DNA of 64,000 bases from Corynespora cassiicola (taxonomy: Eukaryota; Ascomycota; Dothideomycetes; Pleosporales; Corynesporascaceae). This document shows, in pieces, positions 11,645-26,028 of the stretch (position 1 is its first letter; each line of letters starts with the position of its first letter). The stretch lies in the NCBI GenBank assembly GCA_022059125.1, contig JAEUWY010000002.1, forward strand, positions 558,001 to 622,000, in the 5' to 3' direction. The position numbers and the translations under genes were made by a program. The notes beneath the pieces were generated by a model. It had not been told where the DNA came from, did no database searches, and saw only the letters and a program-made list of their open reading frames with translations.

Positions 11645-12540
11645 TCACATCTCACCGCACTGGACGATGGTAATGTCCTGAACGGGCTTGTCGGACGAAG
11701 TCCTGGTGTTCTCGATCTTGGTGACGACGTCCATGCCTTCGACGACCTTGCCGAAGACGACGTGCTTGCCATTGAGATGGGGCGTGCCGGTCTTGGACGT
11801 GATGATGAAGAACTGGCAGCCGTTGGTGTTGGGGCCACTGTTCTAGAAGGCTGTCAGTAATAGAACAGGCCGGAGCCAAGCTGGGAAGAAGCATTTCCGC
11901 ATACCGCCATTGACAAAAGGCCGGGCTTATCGTGCTTTAGGATAAAGTTCTCGTCGGCAAACTTTTCCAAGCCCCAAATGGTTCTAGAGCCCGTGCCGTT
12001 GCCATTAATGAAATCGCCGCCCTGAATCATGAAGTCCTTGATCTGGTGGGGACGTTAGCCACGGTCAATCGGATAGCGCAAAACTTTGTCGTGGTCTTGG
12101 CGATATAATATAATGCCGACGAGGGCAGAAAACGGAAAGCGACGAAGGAAAAAAAAAAAGACGCACGACGCGGTGGAACTTGGAGCCCTTGTAGCCCTGC
12201 GGCTTGCCCCGGTGGTCTTTTGTCTCGCCGGTGCAGAACTGGCGAAAGTTCTCTGCCGTCTTGGGCACGACGTCCTTGAACAGCTCCATCTGGATCCTGC
12301 CCAGCTTCTCTCCTGTGCACGTGTCAGCTAGCCATGTTGGGAAGGGAAGCAATGGGATCTTCAGATGCCGGAGCAGCAATTGAGAGGACGCGTGTCGATC
12401 AGCAGCCAAGGAAATACGAGGGGCAACGTCGATACGGGCCGGTCTGGCGGACTAAGAATTTGTAAAAGGCTGCATATTGGCTTACCTCCCAGGGCAACGT
12501 CGAAGAAGACAATTGGGTTGGGCTCGGGCGGCTCGGCCAT
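11645..12540 (-). CDS. cyp3: Peptidyl-prolyl cis-trans isomerase H (spliceosomal cyclophilin)
   Basis: Four exons on the minus strand: 12540-12486, 12312-12167, 12042-11905 and 11842-11645, giving 178 residues in frame. The protein is a single cyclophilin domain with the isomerase signatures [28 protein letters not shown] (catalytic Arg), [23 protein letters not shown] and GKHVVFGKV, ending QCGEM. The N-terminus ([12 protein letters not shown]) and the C-terminal QCGEM match the PPIH / USA-CYP group, which in animals binds the U4/U6 snRNP protein PRPF4. The likely role is proline isomerisation during U4/U6.U5 snRNP assembly. It is not Cyp40, because no TPR region follows. The GTAAGC donor of intron 1 and the GTGCGT donor of intron 2 are clear. 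The symbol is by family analogy. Confidence 0.92.
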
Positions 12541-14231
12541 GGCTGGGGCGGTGCAGTGCAATGCGTGCAAGAGCAAAAAAGGGTCGTCGGTACAGTGGTC
12601 GCAGTGGCCGCAGTGGTGTCGCTGCAGGGTCGTTGCGGCGCTGGGGCCGGCAAAGGACGACGGGCGTTGATGACGCTCTTCGGACAGCGATGGAGCGAGG
12701 TGAGGCAGGGCAGGGATGGCAAGGATGGCTGGCCGGGCGGGGCCACCAAGATTATGCTGGACAACGGCGGGAAAAAAAAAACGTCAGGTGGGAGGGGGCT
12801 CTTTGCACGCAGGCCTGCGAAAAATCCGGGGATTCGATTTCTGACGAGAGGGGTGCGTGGTCCTGCGGCGTGTCGTGGAGCAGGCTGGCCCTAGGCAAAC
12901 CTTGGAAAGGCTTGGGAAGTCAAGCGGCCGTCCAGTCCTGCATCGGCCCAAACGCCGGTCTTGGCGCCTGGGGAAGCTGAATCGCTGGGCCGACAAGAGA
13001 TGCAGTACGTATACCGCATCGTATCGCGACCATCGCTCCGCCTGCGGCTGTGGTCGCTGATATCGCCTTCGTCGCTGCATAACACGGAGCCTCCAGCGTC
13101 TTCTATGCATGTATGTATGCATGCACGCACGCCGTATGCGGACCACGGCGGCACAGCCAGCTGCGAGAACCTCTCGCTCCCGTATCTCTGGCGGCCCATG
13201 GCTGTACATGGCTGTACATGGCTGACCGTGGCGGACCGTCAGCGCCCTCGGCAGGGTTTCAGCGACAGGGGTGCTGAGACAGTGGAGGGAGTCGCCCAGG
13301 GCAGGCTTTGGCAAGCTGCGTTCGCTCCAGCGCCCGTCGTGAGAGAGGCCTCCGATCCGTGAGAGCGAACCACTCGCCGCGCCGCCCGCGACTCGCCTTT
13401 GCGCCCGATGGGCGACTCCTGCGGTCGTTCTTCGCTCGCTCCCGCCAGTCGCCAGTGCCATTGTTCGGACTGTCCGCCGTGACGCGGGCACTGTCATCAC
13501 TAGATCACCCGGGCCACACCTGCTCCTGCGCCGGCCAGCCTTGGCCTTTTCTGTCACCCTTAGCGAGCCCGCCGTTCCTTTGTCCTCTCTCCCCCTCCAC
13601 TTCTCCCCATTCAGCCCGCCTGCACGCTACTACCCGGGAGCCGCCCTTCCATCTATCAGCCCGCGCCTCCTCGTCCTCCGTCCGTTCCCACCAACACCAA
13701 CACCCCATCTCCGCCGCTCGACACCCCCATCCTCGCCGCTGCGAGAGGGAATGGCTCTCGCCGCCATTGTTTACTACCACCCCCAGTAGCCGTCCGCCCG
13801 TCGTTGCGAGCCCTCGCGAGCCAGCCAGCCAGTCAGCCAGCCGATTAGCCAGCCAGCGCCCGTCGTTTGTTGCTGCGCCCGCTCACCCACCCCGGCTGCT
13901 CGCTCGCCACGCCCGCACTCGTTGCCGTCACCACTCGTTGGATCTGTCCAACCTCCGAGGTCGTCGCCGTCGTCGTCGTCGTCGCCACCTCCATATCAAA
14001 CTGCCCGCTCAGGAACAGACATTCTGCGACCTTCGCGGTGAGTTTCGTGTCAAACAAAGCGCGCACTCGCCCGCCCGCTTCCGGCCGTCGGCTCAGACCC
14101 AACCATCTGCTCCCCGTCAGCCCCACGAAGTCCGCGTTTCGCGCCGTAAATACCTGCGACAGCCGATCTCGTTCGCTGCGCCCGGTCTGCGTCGCTCTCT
14201 TTCGTGAACGCATGGAAAGTCGCATTCCATA
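12541..14231. other. Divergent promoter region of cyclophilin and RING gene
   Basis: GC-rich bidirectional interval. From about 13,350 to 14,230 it is C/T-rich on the plus strand with simple repeats (CCAG units near 13,820-13,860, CGT repeats near 13,965-13,985), typical of a long fungal leader. The long open frames here (for example 13308-14207) are compositional, not genes. Confidence 0.55.
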
Positions 14232-15601
14232 ATGTCTTCACCAACTACGTCGGCTAGCGTCCCCCCAGCCTCCCAACCTCCTCAGGGCGGAGGCGGCGGT
14301 GGTGGCAGCGGTCCCACGAGCTCGCCTTTGCTGTTCTTTGTTGCTCTCGGTTTTGGTGTTGTCTTCACCAATCTATGGTACGGTCCCCACTCTTTCCCCA
14401 CTCTCATGTATGTATGTAATCGAACCTTTGCAGGATCATCGTCGGTGTCAAGTATTGCTTCCGCTACAATCAGCGAAACCGAGCCGCTCGCGCTGCCGCT
14501 GATGGCGAGCCAATCGATCTCGCGGCTATGCCGCGTCCGCACCGAAGGAGGAGGGAGAAAAAGCTAATGACCATGGACGAAGTAAACGAGAGATTCCCTC
14601 TCACAAAGTACAAGCTGTGGAAGGCAGGCCGAGAGAACGAAGGACTACCAACTTCTGGCGGCATCGCTACCGCACCCCAGAGCCGTGCTGCCAGCGTGAA
14701 GGACGTCGAAGGCGTCTCGGAGCCTGTTGGTACCGATGGTTCATCTAGCCCACGCCAGGTCACCTCCCTGTCCAAGGCATTGGAGGAACACGCTGCATTA
14801 AACGTATCTGCCCAGAAGCAGCCCGCTTCGCCCAAGGAGAACCAATCATTCCCGGAGAATGCCACCGAGAAGACGGATGAGAAGAGGAAAAGTGTTGAGA
14901 AGCCGGCCGATGTCCAGACGGAGCACTACCCACCTGGCAAAGAGCCTGACCACGACCACGACGATGACTCTGACGACGACGATCCGATCCGTCATGCCAC
15001 CGCACCCGAATTACTGGCTGAGCCTGGCGACACCTGTGCCATCTGTTTGGATACTTTGGAGGACGATGATGATGTTCGAGGATTGACCTGCGGCCACGCT
15101 TTCCATGCTAGCTGTGTTGACCCATGGCTCACCAGCCGTCGCGCTTGCTGCCCTCTCTGCAAGGCCGATTATTACGTCCCCAAGCCCAAGCCCGAGGGCG
15201 AGACCACCGAACAACCGACTTCAGGTCGCCGCCAGAATGGCGCTGGTTTACGGTCGCCTACCTCACCCCAGGCGGCCTGGACAGGTGCTCGCGGCAACCC
15301 CTTCTCCAGGTCGCGCGCCGTCTTTGCCGGTAATGGCAATGGCGCCAATGAGAACCAACAGAGCCCGTCTCAGAGTCGATTCAATCGGCCGAGCCGACGT
15401 GATCGCACCGCCACGGCAGACCAACGAAATGCCCCAGCGCAGGGAGCAACGGGATGGAGGGCAAGGCTCCAGTCATCACGACCGAGTGCACCAACCTTTT
15501 CCACCTGGTTTGGACGGAACCGTGGAGACAACACCAACGCTGAAGCTCAACAACAGCCCACCCCAGGTCAGCTTGAGGCTCAGCAGCCAAGCAACCGGTA
15601 G
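14232..15601 (+). CDS. Membrane-anchored RING-H2 finger protein, probable E3 ubiquitin ligase
   Basis: Two exons, 14232-14377 and 14434-15601, join in frame (W codon split, GTACGG donor, TTTGCAG acceptor) to give 437 residues. After a Gly-rich start comes one hydrophobic segment (SPLLFFVALGFGVVF...WIIVGV, about residues 30-55), then an Arg-rich stop-transfer stretch (PRPHRRRREKK). Past an acidic linker lies a complete RING-H2 finger at about residues 265-310: CAIC, CGHAFH, C and CPLC supply eight zinc ligands in C3-H2-C3 order. The C-terminal 120 residues are low complexity. The architecture, one membrane span then a cytosolic RING-H2, is that of fungal membrane E3 ligases that hand ubiquitin from an E2 to membrane or trafficking targets. 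The substrate is unknown. Confidence 0.88.
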
Positions 15602-17519
15602 TAGTCACTGTAGCCTCCTCTACGACACCCTCACGCCCTCACGACTCTAGATTTCCGATTTCCCACCTACCATGTTTCTTCTCTGCGCCCATGGGCGCCC
15701 ATCTCCTACTTTTCCTATGGTTCCTAGCGATCTATCACCTGGCGTTTATCGGAGATTATCAAAGTAACTGTTTAGTGGGTGTTTTTCCTCCCCTACTCAA
15801 GCAGGCCGAGCATCTTATACGGCGAGTTTTGGATTTCAAATGTTTTTTTACCTGTACCCTCTTCATGGTATATTTTCTCCTTTTCTGGGAGTGGCTGCTG
15901 GCTGCATCATACCCTTGATATAGCTTGGGCGGATCGTATATGCTTTGCTTAGGGATGGACGGATGAAGGATAGATCGATGAATTGTTCTGTTCTGAATGC
16001 ATCATTATGATGGTATTGGACGGGTGGACGGATAGGCGGACGGGACGATTGGACCATCTGGCAATGTCGGCTCCCAGCGAACCCTCTGCCAGATGGCAGT
16101 CAGCTACCTAGGTAGCCAGCTAGGCCACACATTGCCCGCCGCGCACACATCAAAGGAAAGCACAAGTCTCTGTACAGGGTACATCTTGCTGAATATCATA
16201 CCATGCATTCTCCGCGCCCTGCGTCATCTTGCCTCGCCTTACCTTGCCTGGACGTGTCTTGCCTACCTCTGCGCTCTCTCCGCGCATCCTTAAGAGTCGC
16301 GTCCACATGCCAATACCATGTGACCACTACCCCAATGAATGAAACGCCTTGAGTGATGAAAATCCCGTACCCAGGCCCTCGATTTTCCTTGGGTCCCTCC
16401 CCTTCGCGCTCTGCGAAGAAAGAAAGGCCCGAGGCTGCTCGCTGCCTCGCATGGATCAACCCGCCCGCGCATGACATGTCGGCGCATCATGTTCGTTGCG
16501 TTGCGGCGTGGATCCCTTCTTCACCGGAACGCTGGCTGCCCTGTCTTGTCGTGTTTGTGCGGTGGCCGCCTTGCTTTTGTCGGTGAGTGGGTGGGCGGGG
16601 GGGAAGTTGGACCGGCCGGATGGCCGAGGGTCACCCGGGCGGTGTTGCCAAACGCTTGTTAAACGGCAAAGGGCCGTTTTCCTTTGGCAGCCTGCCAGCC
16701 TGCCAGCCTGTGGGTGGAGGTTGGGGGAGTGTGCGGCGACGTCATTCTGGATGTCGCTTGGGTTGGGGGGGATGCAACGTGAGATAGGTACCTGACATGA
16801 CTTGGTCTGGCCTGGCCTGGCCTGGCCTAGCGGAGACGTCTTGGAATCGAGATTGACGGACGGATTGACGTTCTTCTTCGCGTGTTCGCGATGCTTGACA
16901 GCGCCTTTTTTTTTTTAACCTTTTGCTTTGCCGAAGGCTTGACTCCGGCGAGCGGGCGGACGAGTCCCTTTGGCAATGCAGTCAGACAGTCTAGAAGCTT
17001 TTCTTTCTCTTTCGCATTCCGCTTTTGGTGGGGATTGTGGAGCTATGAGGGAGGGAAAGGGTTGCGTTGCGTGTGATGCAGGGTAGGGGAGGGTTTGGAG
17101 GCGCTTGCTGTTTGAAGCTAGGGGGACGGTGGGAGATGGTGGTACGATTCGTTTTTTTCTCTTTCCCTGTTGCTGTTTTTAGAGTTTGGCTTCTGTCTGG
17201 CTGGTGGAGGGATTGGGGTGGGGGCGGTGAGGAGGAGGCGGGCGCGTGCTCGTTCTGAGGCGGGTGCTGGGGCAAAATGTGTGGGGTATGGGGGTGTAGG
17301 GATGTGCGATTCTTTGTATGGAAAAGGTGGGGATGGAAGAGGGTTGTGGCGGTGAGTATTGGGAGTGTGGATTCAGGGTTGGGGACTTTGCGATGCTGCT
17401 GGGAATGGAGACGGACAGACGTCAGAGGCACTCGGATGAGCATGAAGATTCAATGTTTGACTGTTGTAGCTTTGTGAACCCGGCGTGAACCCAATCGCCT
17501 GAGTAATGCGCCCTTAACT
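15602..17519. other. Intergenic between convergent genes
   Basis: Large interval with a GC-rich centre (16,500-17,450), several G-runs and a short GGCCT tandem near 16,808-16,828. Frames here are compositional. No gene supported. Confidence 0.55.
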
Positions 17520-18896
17520 CTATTCCCACTCGAAATTGGGATGTGTAACGTGCCAGTGAACCAAATCTCTGGCTGCAATGGCATCCTCGAGACTGTCATG
17601 GCCTGCCCTGCCTCCAGTCTGGATGTCCCTCCCAACACGTTTCTTGATCAGAGTTTTGAGAGACAGATCGCCAGACCCTTTGGCCTTCTTCGGTTTCGGC
17701 GTATTTCCCTGCGAAATTGCCTGCTTGGATACCCCAAGCATATTTGTTAAGCCTGAAGGCAACAAGGCTTGTCCACTTGCTTGACCTTGCGGCTGCGAGT
17801 CCTCCATAGCAATGCCCTCGATGTGAGGCTCCTTCATCGCCCTCTCCTTCTCCGCTCTTTTCTCGTCATCCTTCATCTTTTTGGCCTTGGACGCGATGAT
17901 TTGCGAATCCACCACGTTTGCATGAATCCATCGGAGGGCGCGCAGATCGTTGAATGCTGCATGTCCCACGACTATGGTCTGCGGGCCCACAAAATTCCAC
18001 ACCCTCAACCGCGCTTGGTCTTTCCCCCTTAAGCAGGTTCCCTTTCGCTTGGCCTTCGACAAGTCTGCCCATGACACACCCGAGTACCGAGTGTTGAGAT
18101 GCTCCATCGGCACGTCTGGGTTGACCAGGCTGTCCACAAGAACTTTTCCAGAGAAGTAGTCAACGACAGTGACGCGGATAAGCTCAGAGTCCCCAGACTT
18201 GGCAGTCCCCATCTCACAATCTATGGCCACAGCGTCACGAATGTCGCTGTGCCAAGGAGATCCCACCGGGATCGGGGTTGCATGGAGTTGATATAGGGTG
18301 GCCAGCTCGTGGAGTGCCTGATTGCCTGTTACGTGCGCATCAGCTCCACCACAAGGTTTGGCCGACACATGCTGCGAGCAGCAGGTCCAATACTGTGAAG
18401 AGTCATTAAAGCGATGCAATTTGATACCCCTGGGGACCTTTTATCATACCCTGTTTACTACTGCCCCCACATGATATTTGCATCGAAATTTGTTCACGTC
18501 CTGGGGCTCTTCTGTAGAGGGAGACTCGGTCGCTTCAGCGACTCCCATGCTTGGAGTTGGCACCAGTGACACGATAGTGCTCTGTCTACGTGGCGGGGTT
18601 GATCCAACAGCCCTTGAATCAGCATTTCCTGTCGTCTTTGGCTGTCGCTCCGTCAATTTAGCCTTTGAGGCTTTTGCCCCCAATTGAGATAAGGCTATGT
18701 CACTCAGAGTTAGCTTATACTGACACACAAATCATAGAAACTCACTCTTATTACACCCGATACATCTCCTTTTGAGGAGGAGCTCCTCTTCGCTTAGCTG
18801 CTGGGTGGTATACCCATACTTCTCCAAGACGTCTTCGTGCTCGACGAGACTTCGGAGCTCAGCGAGGTAGCCAACGCTATTCTTAATAGCAGCCAT
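17520..18896 (-). CDS. REX-type RNA exonuclease (DEDDh)
   Basis: Three exons, 18896-18746, 18694-18450 and 18392-17520, give 422 residues in frame. The N-terminal part carries probable zinc ligands in RRCIGCNK, then CKYHVG...YWTCC, the C-x-YHxG / WxCC pattern seen upstream of the nuclease in fungal REX proteins. The C-terminal half is the DEDDh 3'-5' exonuclease fold: motif I is AIDCEMG, motif II GHAAFNDLRALRW, motif III GHDSLEDAIAARDL, so all four acidic residues and the general-base His are present. A charged insertion (KKMKDDEKRAEKERAMKE) sits between motifs II and III. Members trim 3' ends of structured RNAs such as snRNA, 5S rRNA or RNase MRP RNA. Which REX subfamily this is (Rex3 or Rex1 like) cannot be settled by eye. 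Confidence 0.88.
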
Positions 18897-20210
18897 GATC
18901 GAGTTGAAAAAGCCCAGTTGAGATCTCCGGTTGGTAGGATCCGAGCCTTGGTGGTTATGTGGAGGCAGAGTGAGTGATTAATGGGAAGGTGCAAAGGAAG
19001 CGGGGTTGCGGTGGCACAAGGTGTTTCTCGGAAAGCAGGAAACCTGGTCGAATTTATGCAGAATGCTTACCGTTTGCTTACAATGCGTAAGAAATTTTTG
19101 TTGCATTTGTTTCCCTCACATTCTGGATTGAATTGAGCTCTGCTTACTTAATCACCACATTCCTTTCAAGCGCGGATTTACCTTTCTGTAAAGAGTGTTG
19201 TTACTTCCTAATTAAATGCGGAAGCAAACCAGTGAAAAAGCCCAGTGACCTGTTAGTGAGGTAAGGTCCATGAGCCAATAATCATCATTTAGCTTATTCG
19301 ACAGACCTGCTGATTATTACAAGATAGATGTCTGTTATTGATATAGTACCTCATGCGCTCACCTCATTGATAAACCAACAGTATAGTACGAAGTAGAGCC
19401 CACTCCACATCTGGCATATGTTCTAATGTCTGCAATCTTGCTGTATTGATTTTCAGCACACGGATTTTATAGTTCAGAGCTACTTAAATTCTCTCCTAGT
19501 GACACCATAACCCTACCAGCACCGAAGTGCTACGGAGTCTCCACATATAGTTGCCAAAGACACATATTGAATGTGTCCAAATTTGGCGTGACACTATACA
19601 ATAGGTTCGAAAAACAAAATTCGTTATAGGATCATTGCCGCCTGAGCCTGGCAATTATTACATTCTCTAGCAGATATTCTAGTCAAGTATATTTTCTTCG
19701 TTTGCAAATATACTTGATACCAGTGCCTTCGGGCAAGTCTAGATTCTAGCGACTAAGGGGGCTGTTATTGTCTGCCCAAACTAAATGCTATCTAATACGA
19801 GATATAACAGCTATAGCAGAAATAAGCAGTTAATTTCCGTTTAAGTCATTTGCTCAATAAAGGATCTGATGTGAGAAATTGTGCTTAGCGCCTGGATCTC
19901 TCAGTTTAATGCCATTGGGCTCCAGTACAAGACTCTTAGTTACCTCATGGCCTAGATTTCCTTGAGATGGATGTTCGCATCAGATATTGTTGATGCGTTG
20001 TCTTGCATTGAACCTAAATTTGGAAAAGAAGCCTAGCGTAGGTGCGCTATGAGTGATATGTGGAATGGGCGCTGCACTAGATCGCCTTGAAACATGAGCT
20101 TAGAGTGAACGCATAACAGAACAACACAAGAGAGGCGTAGGCACGCACACTCGCCAATTACACGTATTAATTCCCTCTTATAGATGGAAACAAACGAGGG
20201 TTGCTGGCTA
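18897..20210. other. AT-rich intergenic region
   Basis: Marks the composition change from the housekeeping block to the AT-richer central block. Stops in all frames, TA-rich text at 19,300-19,900, no coding or repeat structure recognised. Confidence 0.55.
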
Positions 20211-20921
20211 CTACACACTTTTCGTACCCTCTTCCATCATCGTTCGCGGAAAGTACGCCATCTTACACATCGTAAATGTTGCATCCAAACCATAATCTCT
20301 CAGTTCCACCTGCAACAAATCACCCACTTGCACAAATCCATGTCGTTCGTAGATTGGTCTACCCATGACCCCGGCCTCAAGATAGGCTGGTACCCGATCC
20401 TTTTCGGCCTGCTCGATCCCCCATCTGATGAGAAGACCTGCCGCGCCTTTTCCTCGGTATGAAGGGTGTGTGACCATGTGCATAAGTATCCAGCAAGATG
20501 CATTTGGCCGAGTCCACAAACTCCGAGCTGCGTCCCTGGTCGTAAGGATGTAGTTGTGGAGCGCAATGTTAAAGCCGTGCGGAATGATTTGGTCAGGAGG
20601 AGGGCTGTGGGTCTCCCAATGGATTTCGCTATCGAAATTGTAGCCAGCAGGGTAATAATGCCAGCGCGCAATGCTGACAATGAAATCCTGCTTTTCGGTG
20701 TCGATGACCTTCATGTATCGGACCGTGGGGTCGCCGATAAAGCGACTTTTTTGCTTGTCAAAGTGGAAGCTCAAGCGGTCTTGTGCCTCTTCCCTTGTCT
20801 TGACTGGGCAGCAGATTGGTGTCGGCGGTCCTACAAGGTCATCTCCTGGGGGATAAGAGACCGCATGAGACACGAGTTGTCCAAAATCCTCGAGTTGCAA
20901 CGGAAGAACCTGGAGAGGCAT
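20211..20921 (-). CDS. GNAT-family N-acetyltransferase
   Basis: Single exon of 236 residues from the ATG at 20921. The frame is open further upstream but without an ATG, so this Met (MPLQVLPLQLEDF) is chosen. GNAT proteins transfer acetyl from acetyl-CoA to an amine. The acetyl-CoA loop is visible as HPSYRGKGAAGLLIRWG (R/Q-x-x-G-x-G/A pattern), preceded by the beta-4 strand WILMHMVTH. The C-terminal part has YERHGFVQVGD, the usual beta-6/7 region. It resembles the fungal group of uncharacterised small-molecule GNATs. The rhodopsin-like gene lies 283 bp upstream on the same strand. The substrate is unknown. Confidence 0.85.
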   Translation of the reverse strand: MPLQVLPLQLEDFGQLVSHAVSYPPGDDLVGPPTPICCPVKTREEAQDRLSFHFDKQKSRFIGDPTVRYMKVIDTEKQDFIVSIARWHYYPAGYNFDSEIHWETHSPPPDQIIPHGFNIALHNYILTTRDAARSLWTRPNASCWILMHMVTHPSYRGKGAAGLLIRWGIEQAEKDRVPAYLEAGVMGRPIYERHGFVQVGDLLQVELRDYGLDATFTMCKMAYFPRTMMEEGTKSV

Positions 20922-21203
20922 ACTGGAAAGCGCAACCCTTGAGATAGGTATTTTCCAAGATGAAGGATAGAGTGATGAAAGATCTACTTGGGCACATTGT
21001 GCAAGTGTGGGCAGCCATCTAGTGCTGACCGTCAATTGCGGCTAATGAAGGAAAATTCCGGTCCATGCTCTTTCCCACCCCACTCTAGAGGCAATGTTTC
21101 CGATGCTTTCGTTTCGTGATGACTCTTCTAGGGCCGTTCTCTGTAGTGACAAAGATGGAGAAAATGATGCACATATAATGTATTGGGTGTTTCAAACCTT
21201 TGT

Positions 21204-22423
21204 TCAGCCCTCATTGTTTTGACTCGGTTCCTGTTTTACACCGCTTTCAATGTCCTGCACTTCAAAATCATTATGCTTCGTCCTGAACTTCTTACTAAAA
21301 TATTTCGAGTTCCTTGTATTCCGCGTTGTTCCTGAAGCTGGGTCCGAGTTGGGATGGGCGTGGTAGAGACTTCGAAACGATGAGGAAAAGGCATGAGGGA
21401 AGTGTTTCGTGATGAATGCGCGGAGAGTGGGCAGCGAAGCGCAGATAATTCCGACGTTCAGCTCGACTGAGGACCAAGTTGCTGCTCCAGGATTATCCCA
21501 TGTTACATCCTCACTGACAGAGAGGATATAAATCGAATAAAGCCGCAAAATCGATGCTATGCCTGCCCTACGAAATCCTCAGTACAGAACTTAATGGTTG
21601 GTACAACGCCTTCGTGACTTACAAGCCTCCCAAACCCAGGATCAGTATCAGGCTGATTTTTTCTCGTCGAGGTAGCATCAACTGTCGAAGTATAAAAACT
21701 GGGAGGATGACAAGTGAGAAGTCCTGAAAAATGTTGATCCCGGCGTTGGCAAACCAAAGGGCGCTTTTATTGAGGCATCCGCCAGATATCCTGTCGTCCC
21801 AGAACTTTTCAACTGGGTAACAAGACAGAACACCAGTCATAAATGTTGACAAGCAGTTGAAAAGAGTGATGGACATCAAGATCCAACAAGCTTTGCGCAC
21901 ATTGGAGTCAAACGCGATTCTAAGGTACTGGAACAAGATGGAAACCTTGGTCAACGTTAAGCCGAGGTTATACATGATGATGCTTGCGAAAAGAGCCTAG
22001 TTGATCATATGCGTCAGCCCAGATCTCAAGCACTGGTTGATATCTCACCTTCAACGAGTTGATCACTTGGTCAAGGGTAAGCGTCTGCAGGTGACGTCCC
22101 ATGCCATAGTGAACTTCTACGCATTCATGAGTAGCTGCGGTGTTTCTTTGCCGAGACAATACATACGGAATCCTTGACATATTGAAGTTGCGATACTGAA
22201 AATCTATCCATCTATCAGAATTGACCTGTAGATCCGGATGGAGGTTCTTTACCAGAGCAACTAATATGGTTAGATCCTCATGCGACGGATTATTGACAAT
22301 CTTCATTCGTGTGTAAAGTCGGAGGGAGACGGCAATAAGCGCGACGCTCGTAAAAGTGGCTATGATAGCAATAATATGTGGACCCTTGTTCTCATGCAAC
22401 TGTTCTTCTGAAAGACTTGACAT
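21204..22423 (-). CDS. Fungal rhodopsin-domain 7TM integral membrane protein (PTH11/SAT4-like)
   Basis: Five exons on the minus strand: 22423-22253, 22203-22167, 22116-22049, 21996-21623 and 21567-21204, totalling 337 residues with every junction in frame. The start is the ATG at 22423 (MSSLSEEQ). The family layout is clear: helix 1 GPHIIAIIATF, the loop LRLYTR, SHEDL then hydrophobic helix 2, the hallmark QVHYGMGRH, helix 4 with TKVSILFQYLRIA, a Cys in the loop LSCYPVEKFW, helix 5 with FQDF, and a polar loop before helix 7. A basic cytosolic tail of about 60 residues follows. Members resemble the Magnaporthe surface receptor Pth11 without its CFEM domain. The ligand and role are unknown. It is divergent from the carboxylesterase gene at 23523. 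Confidence 0.88.
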
Positions 22424-23522
22424 TGCAGGACAAGTTGATTGGTGCAGTCCCAAAGATGTTCTTGTAATACCAGTTGGCAGCTGTCATACCCCAGGAAGAG
22501 ACATGATCAAAGGGACTGTTGAAATCTGGGGCGACCATGAATAAGTACGACCGAGAAGCTCCCTGTAGTTATCGCTCTTATGTCGGATGACCAGCATCGA
22601 TCGCAGATCATGGCGAAGAGTCGCAAGGGACCTGGCCATCTAATAAGAGCCTCCGTTGCTAACGGAGCTACAGCCAGCTCTAAGCCATTCAGAGTGAACG
22701 CTCGAGGTTAGATATAAACAGAAAGTTTGACAGGGCGAGATGGCGCGCAGCCTTTGATTGCGCTTATGCGGATGACAGGCGGGCTAGTACCGATTTGGGA
22801 GATCCCCTGAGCTAGTGTCCACCAAGTACCAAGGCTCGATTTTGCATCGCAAGGCGCGCAAACCGACCCTCAGTTCGAATTAGCATGTCTCAAGTATTTA
22901 CAAGGACTCTTGACATCACCGGCGCCCCACACCCGAATTAGCAAGCTCATTGTGCCAATGCCTAGGTGCAGTATTTGCCTAGTCTCGAAGCGAACAAACC
23001 TTCCCGACTCCCCGACTGTCATAGCTGCTCAGTCGTCGCTCATGAGGTCGCTGATCATGTTGCCATCTGAAATCTACCGAAATCGATAGTGTAAGTGGTT
23101 TTGTCCCTTCTGGAGTGCACGGCTTGCACTGTAAATCATTCCCAGGACGATGGTACATTTGCGTTGCCCTTGCTTGGGTCGACCCAAATAGACTTGCAGC
23201 CAGTATTTGCGTAACGGGCTTGTTGGAAAAAAAGTTTACGAACAGGTGGCCCACCTAGATCAGCTCGGCGGAAGCCAAGTGGCAGCTCAGGTCTTTCCGA
23301 GAGTTCTTGCGAATATGGATAATTCAGGTATCAGGTGTATTCATAAATTCGCCTCATTTTTAAAGACTAGCCTGGCACTGGATGTAGCCTAGTCGTATCT
23401 AGCTGGACTTGGCCGAGGCAGATAGGGTAAGTGTTTCGTTGCTTTAGGCTGGTTGACGTCAACGCGGGGAAGCCTGAAAATCCAAAAGCAACACTTCTGC
23501 GTACTCGAGCATTGCATCCACG
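22424..23522. other. Divergent promoter region of 7TM protein and carboxylesterase
   Basis: 1.1 kb between two divergently transcribed genes. No coding signal. It could hold shared control of a surface receptor-like protein and a secreted esterase. Confidence 0.5.
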
Positions 23523-25542
<2,020 letters not shown>

Positions 25543-26028
25543 ACGTCATTGAGAGAGTCAGCCAGAACTTGGTTTTTGCGTCTTGCTTGATGAATTCTTC
25601 ACTAATATTAGTATACGGGGTAAGATAGCCCAGTATGTTACTGTGGTTGGCTGCCAAAAGCTCGCTAATATTGAAAGGCACCAGCCTATCTCCATGCCAG
25701 ATGAGACTGGAAAGCTGGCCATAGACTGATGTTGCCACAGGATGGTGATGACGAGTATGACAGATGAGCAAATATCGAATGTCTTAAAGTTGCTCGAGGC
25801 ACTGCGGCGCAGTCCACCCGTGGACGGGTTGCTGTACCCGGCGACATCCAACAACAGTCTAGTGCAAATCCGGAATAGCGTAGGATCATGTGAAAACCGA
25901 GGGCGGGCATACCTGAAGCCCGCCGTCTGCGCTCTACAATAAACCTGTTACTACTAGCGCCTCGCAATTATACCTGCCTGCCTTTAAACAGGTATGTACT
26001 TGGACCTGTTATCATCATACCTTCTCCA
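25543..26028. other. Intergenic; open but ATG-less frame before the F-box gene
   Basis: Esterase 3' flank followed by the upstream region of the F-box-like gene. A frame without an ATG runs from 25,894 into that gene. Confidence 0.5.

Noticed and set aside
12784..14207. Long frames on both strands in the cyclophilin/RING interval
   Set aside because: Low-complexity Pro/Arg/Ser text from a C/T-rich leader; no splice logic, no conserved motif.
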